In this document: positions 27,609 to 35,468 of the stretch, one piece after another
Layout: the number at the start of each line of letters is the position of its first letter
Position numbering within the stretch: the first letter of the stretch is position 1
Assembly: GCF_028767185.1 (NCBI RefSeq)
Contig: NZ_JARACK010000007.1
Span: 124,001 to 188,000 of the forward strand
From: Mangrovimonas aestuarii
GTDB taxonomy: Bacteria; Bacteroidota; Bacteroidia; Flavobacteriales; Flavobacteriaceae
Reading direction: 5' to 3'
Length of the DNA: 64,000 nucleotides
Made by a program: the position numbers and the translations under genes
Notes under the pieces: generated by a model
Told to the model about the DNA's origin: nothing
What the model saw: only the letters and a program-made list of their open reading frames with translations
The model's database searches: none

Positions 27609-28988
27609 CTACTCCTCCCAATATTCCTCAATCTCCTCTAAAGATTTCCCTTTGGTTTCTGGGATATAGTTGTAAGTAAAAATGATTATTATAAAAATGA
27701 AGGCTATAAAAATGAAGTATGGTAAAGATCCATTCCATGTTGAGCTATTATTCATCTCACTCCCCATTACAACAGGGAAAGATTGTGATACAAAATAATT
27801 GGCAGCCCACTGTGCGGCAACAGCAACAGACATTGCAACACTACGAATTTTATTAGGAAACATCTCTGAAAGCATTACCCATACAACAGGCCCCATAGAC
27901 AATGCAAACGAACCAATAAACACCAATACTCCGATTAAAGAAAGAATTCCTACTTTTTGGATTTTGAGGGTAATTCCCAAAAGCAAAAAACCTACAATCA
28001 TTCCAACAGAACCAATATAAAGTAATGGTTTCCTCCCCAACTTATCTACAGTAAACATTGCCACAAAAGTGAAAGCCAAGTTTACGAATGCTAAAAGGAT
28101 TTGCTGTTTCAAAATATCCTCCTTACCAAAACCCAAGGCTTTATCGAAAATATCAGCGCCATAATACAATACCGCATTGATACCCGTAAACTGCTGCAAC
28201 ATGGAAAGCACAGTTCCTATAACGATGATTCCTAGTATCATTTTAGAGAAATAGTTCACCTTAACACCATTTTTCTCACTTTTTAAAGATTGTTGAATCT
28301 GAACCATTTCTTTATTAGCACGATCTTTACCGTTTATTACAGTAAGAACACGTATAGCCTTGTCTTTTTGCCCTTTTAAAGCCAACCATCGTGGACTTTT
28401 AGGCACAAAGAACAACAAGATTAAAAACATACTACTTGGCACCATTTCAGACCAAAACATATGCCTCCAACCTACTTGGATATTTTCAACTTCAGAAAGC
28501 TTATCACCAATAAAATAAGTCACCAAGAAAACCACAAAAAAACCTATTACAATAGCCAGTTGATAATAAGTCACCATTTTACCTCTGATTTCTGATGGTG
28601 CTATTTCTGCAATGTACATTGGAGCATTCATCGAAGCTATTCCGATACCCAAACCTCCTAGAATTCTAAAAAAAACCAACATGGAAACCGATTCCGGAAA
28701 CAACACTGGCAAACCAGAACCATACGCAGAAACGGTAAACAAAACTGCCGAAATAATCAAAGATTGCTTTCTTCCCAAATTTACACTTAATGGTCCAGCA
28801 ATAACAGCCCCCAATAAACACCCCAACAAAGCACTACCTACGACCCATCCTTTCATAAAATCGTCCAACTGAAAATACTCCGTTAAATAATATTGCGCTC
28901 CATTAATCACACCTGTGTCGTATCCAAAAAGAAGTCCGCCCAATGCTGAAACAGCTGTTATCAATAACAAATAAGTACTCTTGTTCAT
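27609..28988 (-). CDS. Sugar/H+ symporter of the major facilitator superfamily
   Basis: The 459 residues have 12 hydrophobic segments and the sugar-porter signatures: FGYDTGVINGA, GRKQSLI in loop 2-3, PKSPRWLALKG in the central loop, QQFTGINAVLYY in helix 7, GRKPLL in loop 8-9 and PETKGKSLEEIE at the end. It imports a hexose or pentose with a proton, as XylE and GalP do. The substrate is unknown. No sugar kinase or isomerase lies next to it. Confidence 0.9.
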   Translation of the reverse strand: MNKSTYLLLITAVSALGGLLFGYDTGVINGAQYYLTEYFQLDDFMKGWVVGSALLGCLLGAVIAGPLSVNLGRKQSLIISAVLFTVSAYGSGLPVLFPESVSMLVFFRILGGLGIGIASMNAPMYIAEIAPSEIRGKMVTYYQLAIVIGFFVVFLVTYFIGDKLSEVENIQVGWRHMFWSEMVPSSMFLILLFFVPKSPRWLALKGQKDKAIRVLTVINGKDRANKEMVQIQQSLKSEKNGVKVNYFSKMILGIIVIGTVLSMLQQFTGINAVLYYGADIFDKALGFGKEDILKQQILLAFVNLAFTFVAMFTVDKLGRKPLLYIGSVGMIVGFLLLGITLKIQKVGILSLIGVLVFIGSFALSMGPVVWVMLSEMFPNKIRSVAMSVAVAAQWAANYFVSQSFPVVMGSEMNNSSTWNGSLPYFIFIAFIFIIIIFTYNYIPETKGKSLEEIEEYWEE

Positions 28989-29304
28989 ATAATAAGTTTA
29001 GTTAGTCAGAAGTTATGAATATAGCACATATAATCAGGATTAACACGACCATACTAGTTTGTCTAGGTTTTGCATTGGTTATCTCAAAGAGACATCAAAA
29101 ACCTTCAAAAGCAATACACAACCTACTATTCTAATTTAAGAATCTGTTTTTTCAACACATTAAAACAACGAACCCCTATATTCTTTTTAGCTACCAAAAC
29201 ATGCAAAATCAAGACAAGATAAAAACAACTCATCTCGTTTATTAATCGTATTTAGAACATCAGTATGATTAGTTTTTGGTTTGATCTCCCAAATTTCTTT
29301 TCAT
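28989..29304. other. Noncoding stretch upstream of the sugar symporter
   Basis: These bases are AT-rich and contain no open frame of note. They should hold the symporter promoter on the minus strand, but no clear TAnnTTTG box was found. Confidence 0.4.
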
Positions 29305-29340
29305 AAAAAAAGCACCTTTAGTAAGGTGCTTTTTTTTTTT
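29305..29340 (-). terminator. Terminator after the 136-residue hypothetical gene
   Basis: AGCACCTT and AAGGTGCT pair around TAGT, flanked by A7 and T10, so it can work on both strands. It lies five bases past the stop of the minus-strand gene. Confidence 0.75.
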
Positions 29341-29344
29341 ATTT

Positions 29345-29755
29345 TTATTGTTCATCCATCCTACGATGAATAGCTTCTAGCAATTTATCCATCATATTCA
29401 TATGTTCTGAAAATTGCTCATCAGTTAACAACTTACTAATATCAATATTCATTTTTTTGACCAAAGCATCAAATTCTGTTCGAATTTCATCTTTACTCAA
29501 CCCCATATCCCTATCATTTAGTCTTCTCATTTTTGGTCTATAGGTAATTAGCACGTTAATATAAGCTTCTTCTACTTCATCACTTAGATTCATGCTCTGA
29601 ATTTGATCATGCAACCAAAACTGTATATTATCCTTTTCTTCCCAAGAGAATATCTCCACTTTATTTTTCTCCCGTTCAAGCTGTTTTTGGGTCTGGGACA
29701 TTCCATTAGAGGCTATGCACACCAGAATCATTGATATAATAAATTTAAATCGCAT
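29345..29755 (-). CDS. Hypothetical secreted protein
   Basis: The 136 residues carry a signal peptide (1-20, cleaved near GMSQ). A highly charged helical body follows, with YRPKMRRLNDRDMG and a C-terminal QFSEHMNMMDKLLEAIHRR. The heptad-like spacing suggests a helical bundle, perhaps like Spy/CpxP-type periplasmic proteins, but no motif proves this. It is followed by a terminator and preceded by an 80-base gap to the rhodanese lipoprotein gene. Confidence 0.55.
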   Translation of the reverse strand: MRFKFIISMILVCIASNGMSQTQKQLEREKNKVEIFSWEEKDNIQFWLHDQIQSMNLSDEVEEAYINVLITYRPKMRRLNDRDMGLSKDEIRTEFDALVKKMNIDISKLLTDEQFSEHMNMMDKLLEAIHRRMDEQ

Positions 29756-29834
29756 TTTTTTAGGTGTTAAGGTTTAGAACTAAAAATAGCTTTTTTATTT
29801 ACAGAAAACAAATAAACACCTGATAAACAAACTC

Positions 29835-30242
29835 CTAAAAATCTACTACTACCTCATGGCCTTCGTGCTTCCATTTTGAGATACCACCATCTAAATCGTA
29901 GATTTTAACAAAACCCGCTTCCTGTAGTTTTTTTGCACACTTAGCACTACGTCCGCCTGAATGACAATACAGAATTACTGGTTTGTTTTTATCTAATTTA
30001 CTAATATCGTCGTCGAAAGTAGGCGAATTAAAATCGATATTCTGAAATCCCTCAATATACCCTTCGGCATATTCTTCTGGTGTACGCACATCAACCAATT
30101 GAACTTCGTCAAGTTCCAACAAACCTTTCATTTCTTCTGGAGACACCACTTGTATATTTCCTTCCGTTTGCTTGCTTTCCTTACAAGATGACAAAGAGAC
30201 TACTGTAGTCACCATAAATAATACAACTAATAGCTTTTTCAT
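29835..30242 (-). CDS. Rhodanese-domain lipoprotein
   Basis: The 135 residues have a lipoprotein signal with lipidated Cys20 (SLSSC). One rhodanese domain follows, whose active loop is CHSGGRS with Cys93. LVDVRTPEEYAEG (49-61) marks the N-terminal rhodanese strand. The protein should sit in the periplasm or on the outer membrane, moving a sulfane sulfur or sensing thiol state. A second, cytoplasmic rhodanese gene lies 12 bases upstream on the same strand; co-transcription is likely. Two thioredoxin-fold genes follow upstream. Confidence 0.88.
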   Translation of the reverse strand: MKKLLVVLFMVTTVVSLSSCKESKQTEGNIQVVSPEEMKGLLELDEVQLVDVRTPEEYAEGYIEGFQNIDFNSPTFDDDISKLDKNKPVILYCHSGGRSAKCAKKLQEAGFVKIYDLDGGISKWKHEGHEVVVDF

Positions 30243-30254
30243 AATAAATTAAGT

Positions 30255-30569
30255 TTAGAGCGTGGCAATTTCACCATTCCATTCGCTGAAACCACCAATA
30301 AGATTAAAGGTATTTTTAAACCCTAATTGATTCATAATTGCACAAGCTTGAGCACTACGCCCACCGGCCTTACAATATACGTAATAGTTTTTGCTTTTAT
30401 CTAATTCTTCTACTTGATAAATAAACCCCTGTCCTTTATAAATATCGATATGGATAGCATTAGGAATTACCCCTTCGGCAACCTCTTCATCTGTGCGTAC
30501 ATCCAGTATTACAGCATTAGAGTCTGCTGCTAATTGCTCAGTCCATTGATTTTGCATTAAATCTGCCAT
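30255..30569 (-). CDS. Cytoplasmic single-domain rhodanese
   Basis: The start is the ATG at 30569, giving 104 residues. An earlier GTG at 30614 is in frame, but a -7 promoter box (TATTTTTG at 30595-30602, minus strand) lies between, so that extension is not translated. VILDVRTDEEVAEG (20-33) and YCKAGGRSAQA with Cys66 mark a rhodanese active loop. It lacks a signal peptide and should act in the cytoplasm. The gene lies 12 bases from the lipoprotein rhodanese downstream. Confidence 0.88.
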   Translation of the reverse strand: MADLMQNQWTEQLAADSNAVILDVRTDEEVAEGVIPNAIHIDIYKGQGFIYQVEELDKSKNYYVYCKAGGRSAQACAIMNQLGFKNTFNLIGGFSEWNGEIATL

Positions 30570-30594
30570 TGAATACGTTTTAAAATTAAAAATG

Positions 30595-30602
30595 CAAAAA
30601 TA
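30595..30602 (-). promoter_or_regulatory. -7 element TATTTTTG for the rhodanese pair
   Basis: The plus strand CAAAAATA is TATTTTTG on the minus strand, a perfect TAnnTTTG match 26 bases before the ATG at 30569. No TTG partner was placed. Confidence 0.4.
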
Positions 30603-30623
30603 CCGATTCTTCACTTATAGACG

Positions 30624-30658
30624 AAAAAAAACCGGGAGCGTTATCTCCCGGTTTTTTT
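30624..30658 (-). terminator. Terminator between thioredoxin-fold and rhodanese genes
   Basis: CCGGGAG and CTCCCGG pair around CGTTAT, flanked by A and T tracts on both sides. It isolates the thioredoxin-fold pair from the rhodanese pair. Confidence 0.8.
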
Positions 30659-30676
30659 ATTATTTTAATTTAATCT

Positions 30677-31297
30677 CTATACTTTAATGGAACAACCAAT
30701 AGCTTTGGTCTCTTCTACTTCAACAGTCTTTCCATTTAATAAAGCGTTAACGGCATCTTCCACATATGTTTCGGTAACCAAAGCTGCATCTTTATAATTA
30801 TTATCAATAGCCCCAATATAACGTACTACATGTCCTTTTTTAGTGGTTTCCAAAACGAACATATGAGGTGTCTTTGTTGCTCCAAACTGTGGAAACACTT
30901 TTTGGCCTTCGTCTACAACATATGGAAAAGGAAAGTCTTTTTCTTGTGCTCGTTTTTTCATAGCCTCAAGATTATCACCTGGCTTAACATCTGGATTATT
31001 TGGGTTAATGGCAAGAACCGGATACCCCTTTGCTGCAAACTTATTATGTAAATCTATAATTCTATCCTCATAGGCCACTGCATAAGGACACGTGTTACAA
31101 GTAAAAGTAATAATCACTCCCTTTGTTTTATTATAATCCGTTAAGGAAACTTTACTACCATCAATATTTGCTAAGGTGAAATCCTTTACAATATCTCCTA
31201 CTTTATAGCCTTCCGGATAGTTATTTTCTTTAGAGGTAAAAGCACTCACCAAAGTAATTAGAAATACAGCCAAAATGGCCTTTACAGTAATTTTCAT
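30677..31297 (-). CDS. Exported thioredoxin-fold protein (AhpC/TSA-like)
   Basis: The 206 residues start with a signal peptide (1-20). YKVGDIVKDFTLANIDGSKVSL follows as in AhpC/TSA-like proteins, then ITFTCNTCPYA with the redox pair Cys67-x-x-Cys70, and GATKTPHMFVLE with the cis-Pro loop. It should reduce or oxidise thiols, or resemble a peroxiredoxin, in the periplasm. The gene is upstream of the rhodanese pair and six bases downstream of a TlpA-like gene on the same strand, so these two likely form an operon. Confidence 0.85.
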   Translation of the reverse strand: MKITVKAILAVFLITLVSAFTSKENNYPEGYKVGDIVKDFTLANIDGSKVSLTDYNKTKGVIITFTCNTCPYAVAYEDRIIDLHNKFAAKGYPVLAINPNNPDVKPGDNLEAMKKRAQEKDFPFPYVVDEGQKVFPQFGATKTPHMFVLETTKKGHVVRYIGAIDNNYKDAALVTETYVEDAVNALLNGKTVEVEETKAIGCSIKV

Positions 31298-31303
31298 AAT
31301 TGG

Positions 31304-31843
31304 TTAATTTATAAATTGTTCAACTTCATTTTTTAACTCATCATAAGTAAACGAACGCTCAAAAAACTTTCGGTCCTTACCATTATATATTATAGTAGCA
31401 GGAATAGATCCTGACCAATTTTTATCCACTTTAGGAATCCAGCTATTCATATCTGGGTCATCCAGAACTAACACTTCAGATTTTATATTATTTTTTTTTA
31501 TGAAAGGCTTTAACTTAGAATCGTACTGATGAGGAAAATCCAAACTCACCAATAGCACCTCTACTCCATTTTTGTTTAGATTTTTGTTCAATGATTCAAA
31601 ATGAGGCAACTCTTTTACACATGGTGCACACCAAGTAGCCCAAAAATTAACTACATAGGTTTTACCGTCATTTTTATTTAAATAAGGTTTCAACCCATTA
31701 AAATCTAAAACAGTTAAATCACTCTGATAATCCTGTAAAACCTGATCATCAAAATCTTTATTTTTATCAACTCCTTGCTTGCATCCAAGCAGCAATAACA
31801 TTACAAAAGCAACTTTTTTCATCCCCTTAAAGATATTAATCAC
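31304..31843 (-). CDS. TlpA-like thioredoxin lipoprotein
   Basis: The 179 residues have a lipobox ending LLLLGC (Cys21). A TlpA/ResA fold carries WATWCAPC (Cys72-x-x-Cys75) and the cis-Pro segment GSIPATIIY. It would keep periplasmic thiols or cytochrome cysteines reduced. The start could be the first ATG or the one at residue 8. It is the first gene of the pair and diverges from the MarR regulator gene, with 93 bases between the starts. Confidence 0.87.
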   Translation of the reverse strand: MINIFKGMKKVAFVMLLLLGCKQGVDKNKDFDDQVLQDYQSDLTVLDFNGLKPYLNKNDGKTYVVNFWATWCAPCVKELPHFESLNKNLNKNGVEVLLVSLDFPHQYDSKLKPFIKKNNIKSEVLVLDDPDMNSWIPKVDKNWSGSIPATIIYNGKDRKFFERSFTYDELKNEVEQFIN

Positions 31844-31888
31844 AAAGCCCCAATAGAATCTTTTAACAAAAAATTATAGCATCATCTC

Positions 31889-31918
31889 TTGTCAATTAAA
31901 AATTCCAACATACATTTG
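31889..31918 (+). promoter_or_regulatory. Promoter of the MarR gene (TTG-N19-TACATTTG)
   Basis: TTG at 31889-31891, 19 bases, then TACATTTG at 31911-31918 fit the Bacteroidota promoter exactly. The palindrome TTGTATATACAA overlaps the -7 box by three bases, so a bound repressor would block it. Confidence 0.65.
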
Positions 31919-31927
31919 TATATACAA
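31916..31927 (+). promoter_or_regulatory. Candidate MarR operator TTGTATATACAA, copy 1
   Basis: A perfect 12-bp palindrome lies ten bases before the MarR ATG and overlaps the -7 box. An identical copy is in front of the nitroreductase at 32411-32422. Two exact copies within 500 bases around a MarR gene strongly suggest the regulator's own operator. Confidence 0.7.
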
Positions 31928-31936
31928 TAGTTGTAG

Positions 31937-32392
31937 ATGAAAGAGTTAGAAGACATACTCAAGGTGAAAAAAGACATTCCTACTTGCAGAAAGACTGTTA
32001 TTGGTCTGTTTTTAGCCTGCGGTCATGTCAAGGAGGTTATGACTTGTGTATTGAAGCCATACGATCTTTCCATAGAACAATTCAATGTGCTTAGAATTCT
32101 TAGAGGTCAAAAAGGACAAGCTTTAAATCTACAGGATATTCAGGAACGCATGATCAACAAAATGAGCAACACTACCCGACTGGTAGACAAGCTGATAAAG
32201 AAAGATCTTGTACAGCGTTTTACTTGTGAAAAAAACCGCCGTAAAGTAGAGATATTTATTACTGAAGAAGGCTTAAAACTTTTGGAAGTGATTGATGAAT
32301 TGATCAACGAAGCTGAACGAAAAATTACGTCAAACTTAAAAGAGGATGAAATAATTCAGCTAAACACTCTTTTATTAAAACTAATGAGTTAA
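31937..32392 (+). CDS. MarR-family transcriptional regulator, cysteine-rich
   Basis: The 151 residues form a MarR winged helix. Helices around LRILRGQKGQALNLQDIQERM and NMSNTTRLVDKL make the HTH (near 52-88). The wing follows with CEKNRRKVEIFITEEG (97-112). Four Cys residues (17, 28, 37, 97) are present; Cys97 is in the wing, so redox sensing is possible as in OhrR/MarR types, but this is inference. It diverges from the TlpA-like gene and precedes the nitroreductase and YceI genes. Both control regions carry the operator palindrome, suggesting it represses itself and the downstream genes. Confidence 0.88.
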   Translation: MKELEDILKVKKDIPTCRKTVIGLFLACGHVKEVMTCVLKPYDLSIEQFNVLRILRGQKGQALNLQDIQERMINKMSNTTRLVDKLIKKDLVQRFTCEKNRRKVEIFITEEGLKLLEVIDELINEAERKITSNLKEDEIIQLNTLLLKLMS

Positions 32393-32410
32393 AAAAATTT
32401 ACATAAACAA

Positions 32411-32422
32411 TTGTATATACAA
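32411..32422 (+). promoter_or_regulatory. Candidate MarR operator TTGTATATACAA, copy 2
   Basis: The same 12-bp palindrome as at 31916, here 20 bases before the nitroreductase ATG. Both copies are set in AT-rich flanks. Confidence 0.7.
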
Positions 32423-32442
32423 ATAATGTAACAACAAATAAT

Positions 32443-33075
32443 ATGAACACGTATATTGACAACTTAAACTGGCGTTATGCCACAAAACAATTTGACAGTA
32501 CTAAAAAGATTTCGGAAACCGATTTAGACTTTTTAAAGAAAGCCCTACAATTATCGGCTTCATCTTACGGCTTACAGCCCTATGAAATCTTAATCGTTGA
32601 AAACCCAGAAGTGAGACAACAATTATTACCGTTCTCATGGAATCAGCAACAAGTTGTAGATGCTTCTCACCTATTTATATTAGCTAATAAGGTAAATATC
32701 GACGATTCTTTGGTAGATGATTATTTACAGAATGTTAGTGATACCAGGGGTGTTTCTATAGAAGATTTACAAGGCTATTCAGAAATGATGAAATCTAATA
32801 TCATGCCATTACCTGAAGAAGTAAAGAACAGCTGGACTTCAAAACAAACTTATATTGCCCTTGGAAACTTATTGTCGGCTGCAGCTACGTTGAGAATTGA
32901 TGCCTGTCCTATGGAAGGTTTTGATTCTGAACAATACAATAAAATATTGGGGCTTAACGAAAGAAACTTAAACGCAAGTCTAGTAATCCCAGTAGGATAC
33001 AGATCAGAAAACGACAATACACAACATTTTGCTAAAGTACGCAAACCAGAACACGAATTATTTACAACTATATAA
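32443..33075 (+). CDS. Nitroreductase-family NAD(P)H-dependent oxidoreductase
   Basis: The 210 residues show the FMN-binding nitroreductase pattern. WRYATKQFDSTKKI at the start (RxxxKxFD-type), LSASSYGLQPYEILIVENP near 35-55, GNLLSAAATLRIDACPMEGFD (about 146-166) and the end PVGYRSENDN are present, as in NfsB-like enzymes. It would reduce quinones, nitro compounds or similar electrophiles with NAD(P)H. It follows the MarR gene, carries the same operator and precedes YceI by 24 bases, so it is probably induced when the regulator senses its ligand. Confidence 0.87.
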   Translation: MNTYIDNLNWRYATKQFDSTKKISETDLDFLKKALQLSASSYGLQPYEILIVENPEVRQQLLPFSWNQQQVVDASHLFILANKVNIDDSLVDDYLQNVSDTRGVSIEDLQGYSEMMKSNIMPLPEEVKNSWTSKQTYIALGNLLSAAATLRIDACPMEGFDSEQYNKILGLNERNLNASLVIPVGYRSENDNTQHFAKVRKPEHELFTTI

Positions 33076-33099
33076 TTATAACCTTTAAACACAATAAAA

Positions 33100-33666
33100 A
33101 TGAAAACTGTAATGAAAACAACTATGGTGATAGCCTTGACATTAATTTTGTCTGCTTTTACAAGCCTAACAAAAAAACAGGTAGACATTAAAGAAAGTAA
33201 TATTACCTGGAAAGGTTACAAAGTAACAGGAGAACACTTTGGAACCATAACCCTAAAAGAAGGAACTCTGGTTTTTGATGGAAAAAAATTGGTAGACGGT
33301 AACTTCGTTATGGATATGAAAACCATTAACGCTACCGATCTTGAAGGAGAATGGAAAGACAAACTTGACGGCCACCTAAAATCTGAAGACTTCTTTGGTG
33401 TAGAAAAAAACCCTACTGCAACATTAGACTTTACAAATGTGAAAGGAAATGGTAACTCGTATACTGTTACAGCGAATCTTACAATTAAAAAAATTACACA
33501 CCCAATAAACTTCACTTTGGATGTTGACGGTAATACTGCTACAACATCATTCAAGATTGATCGTACTAAATACGATATTAAATATGGGTCTGCTAGTTTC
33601 TTTGACGATCTTAAGGATAAAGCCATTTACGACGAGTTTGACCTTAATGCAACATTGAAATTCTAA
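33100..33666 (+). CDS. YceI-family periplasmic lipid-binding protein
   Basis: The 188 residues have a signal peptide (1-24). The YceI beta-barrel follows, with VDIKESNITWKGYKVTGEHFGTI, FVMDMKTINATDLEG, and LTIKKITHPINFTLDV, the usual lipocalin-like pattern. YceI proteins bind isoprenoid quinones or similar lipids in the periplasm, which fits the neighbouring nitroreductase. The gene lies 24 bases after the nitroreductase stop and probably shares its transcript and the MarR operator. Confidence 0.9.
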   Translation: MKTVMKTTMVIALTLILSAFTSLTKKQVDIKESNITWKGYKVTGEHFGTITLKEGTLVFDGKKLVDGNFVMDMKTINATDLEGEWKDKLDGHLKSEDFFGVEKNPTATLDFTNVKGNGNSYTVTANLTIKKITHPINFTLDVDGNTATTSFKIDRTKYDIKYGSASFFDDLKDKAIYDEFDLNATLKF

Positions 33667-33760
33667 AAATAGAGAATGTGCTAATTAGAATTTCAGGATG
33701 CACTTCATCGAAAAAACTCCATTTTTTTAGCTGAAAATTATGTGCATACTCCTATTTTCT

Positions 33761-33768
33761 TACATTTG
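33761..33768 (+). promoter_or_regulatory. -7 element TACATTTG of the candidate small RNA
   Basis: A perfect TAnnTTTG box with no gene downstream on its strand. The next feature is a hairpin terminator about 95 bases later. Confidence 0.45.
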
Positions 33769-33774
33769 TATCCA

Positions 33775-33895
33775 TAACAAACCAAACTCAAAAATACAGG
33801 TTATCGGGTAGGACGGTTAATAGCACACAATTCTCTATAAAAATCCCGATAGTCTTCTCGAAACTACCATTTTTCAATGGTAGTTTTTTCTTTTT
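33775..33895 (+). ncRNA. Candidate small RNA between YceI and the PAS-domain gene
   Basis: A -7 box at 33761 is followed by about 120 noncoding bases and an intrinsic terminator. The hairpin AACTACCATT/AATGGTAGTT has a TTTC loop and a T-tract at 33884-33895. Inside, TATCGGG (33802-33808) pairs perfectly with CCCGATA (33845-33851), closing a 36-base loop. No open frame of note is present. I do not recognise the family. The ends are estimates from the promoter and terminator. Confidence 0.4.
33862..33895 (+). terminator. Terminator of the candidate small RNA
   Basis: A ten-base perfect stem, loop TTTC, and a T-rich tail on the plus strand. It also lies just past the end of the convergent PAS-domain gene. 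Confidence 0.7.
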
Positions 33896-33910
33896 ATAAG
33901 ATCAACTTAA

Positions 33911-34756
33911 TTACATTTTCATCTCCCAATGCCTTTTCCCCTGAAGAGCTAAATCGTACTCAAACTTACTCAATATGTTTTCATCTAAATTCATTTCCGT
34001 TCGGCAATACTCCTTAAAGAAGTATTCAAGCTTTTCCTTAGACTTCAAAACTTCATCGGAGATATAGTTAACATCAATATTAATACAAATAGCTCCTACC
34101 AAACCATAACCCTTTCTAAAAATAGGCACTGTTGTACATTTAAACTTTCTTGAACCAATATTTAATTCGTAATTGATTTTATCCTGATTCAATATTTTAC
34201 GTTTCTTAAGATCCAGTACTAAAGCTGTTGCTCCATCTCCAACGTTTCTCCCTGTAATGGGGTTTTCCAAACATGTCAAAGATTTTGATGGGTTTACTAA
34301 ATTATGGAGCAATATCTCAACACCTAAGTTTCTGAAAGTTTTTCCGAAGTGTTTCACTATATTCTTGTAATTTTCCAAAAACTCATTGTTTTCATCCATT
34401 ACATCATCTCCTTTATATTTTTTAAAAAAGTAAGTATATTTTGATTTTTGATCTGGATTTAAAACAAACATAACATTGTTCTGCTCGCCAATGATAATGA
34501 GTTGCCTAGCTGCATAGTAATCGTAATTTTTAATAAAATAATTGACGCCGAGCATGAACTTTTCCAAATCAAAAACAGGAAACCCGTGTTCGTCTACCTT
34601 GTAGGGATAAAATTCATATTCTTCTAGTTTTCTTCCTTTTTGCTTACGCTTCTCTCTACGTTTACCTATAAAATATCCTGTAATGAAAAGAATCAACGAC
34701 ACCGTAAGTCCAGAAAGGATATTAACCAACCAAGCATTGTCTATTAAATTTCCCAT
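33911..34756 (-). CDS. Membrane-anchored PAS/YheO-like domain protein
   Basis: A TTG at 34825 is in frame, but the ATG at 34756 (MGNLIDNAWL) is preferred, giving 281 residues. One membrane helix (about 10-28) is followed by a basic stretch rich in Lys/Arg. A C-terminal domain has NLGVEILLHNLVNPSKSLTCLEN, ITGRNVGDGATAL, and RKFKCTTVPIFRKGYGLVGAICINIDV. These match the PAS-like sensor domain of YheO/DauR-type regulators (PAS_6). The helix-turn-helix normally found in that family is absent; instead the protein is anchored. It may sense a small ligand at the membrane. The partner is unknown. Confidence 0.7.
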   Translation of the reverse strand: MGNLIDNAWLVNILSGLTVSLILFITGYFIGKRREKRKQKGRKLEEYEFYPYKVDEHGFPVFDLEKFMLGVNYFIKNYDYYAARQLIIIGEQNNVMFVLNPDQKSKYTYFFKKYKGDDVMDENNEFLENYKNIVKHFGKTFRNLGVEILLHNLVNPSKSLTCLENPITGRNVGDGATALVLDLKKRKILNQDKINYELNIGSRKFKCTTVPIFRKGYGLVGAICINIDVNYISDEVLKSKEKLEYFFKEYCRTEMNLDENILSKFEYDLALQGKRHWEMKM

Positions 34757-34857
34757 CTTTAAAGTTTTAATGTTAAGAGGTCTAATTATCTTATAAAGAT
34801 AAAAATTGAACTTAGAACATTCCAAACAAAACCCTAGCTAACAAAACATTACACTCT

Positions 34858-34888
34858 TAAAAAAAATAAAAACGCCCCTAGAGGCGTT
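34858..34888 (-). terminator. Terminator after the PhnB-like VOC gene
   Basis: AACGCC and GGCGTT pair around CCTAGA. On the minus strand the stem is followed by a T-rich tail, 28 bases past the stop. Confidence 0.7.
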
Positions 34889-34915
34889 CAGTACTCTTCA
34901 TAAAATCTCGTTCAA

Positions 34916-35380
34916 TTATTTTTTATGTTCTTCCTCGAACTGTTTGTGTTCAGCCAATTCGCAATTTACCATCCAATTAATTCCAAACTTATCTTGAAGC
35001 ATCCCAAAGTATGCCCCCCAAAACGTTTTATCCATAGGCATAGTTAGTTTCCCTCCTGCTGATAAACCATTATAAATACGCTTTGCTTCTTCAATACTAT
35101 CAGTATTAACAGAAATAGAAAAATTATTTCCCTTAGAAAAGTTTTTACCCCACTCTCCTCCGGTATCGCTTCCCATAATCACGGTACCATCGCCAATTGG
35201 CAAAGTGATATGCATTATGCGATCTTTCATATTATCCGGAACTGGAGGAATTCCTTCTTGAGGCGGCATTTCTCCAAATGTTCCTACATAAGGGTACTCT
35301 CCACCAAACACTGATTTATAAAAGTCAAAAGCCTGTTTGCAGTCTCCATCGAAAGTAAGATATACGTTTACAGTTGTCAT
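34916..35380 (-). CDS. PhnB-like VOC superfamily protein
   Basis: The 154 residues have the VOC/glyoxalase fold of the PhnB type: YLTFDGDCKQAFDFYKSVFGGE at the start, HITLPIGDGTVIMGSD near 78-94, and FWGAYFGMLQDKFGINWMVNCE at the end. PhnB-like proteins are usually small dimers of unknown reaction. The E. coli name is historic and does not mean a role in phosphonate use. It is a single gene with its own terminator. Confidence 0.85.
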   Translation of the reverse strand: MTTVNVYLTFDGDCKQAFDFYKSVFGGEYPYVGTFGEMPPQEGIPPVPDNMKDRIMHITLPIGDGTVIMGSDTGGEWGKNFSKGNNFSISVNTDSIEEAKRIYNGLSAGGKLTMPMDKTFWGAYFGMLQDKFGINWMVNCELAEHKQFEEEHKK

Positions 35381-35468
35381 AAGTTATATTTAATGAGTTG
35401 ATTTGTATATTTCAAAGCTAGCTTTTTCACTTAAACAATAAATAATAATCAATAAGAAACACAAAAAA

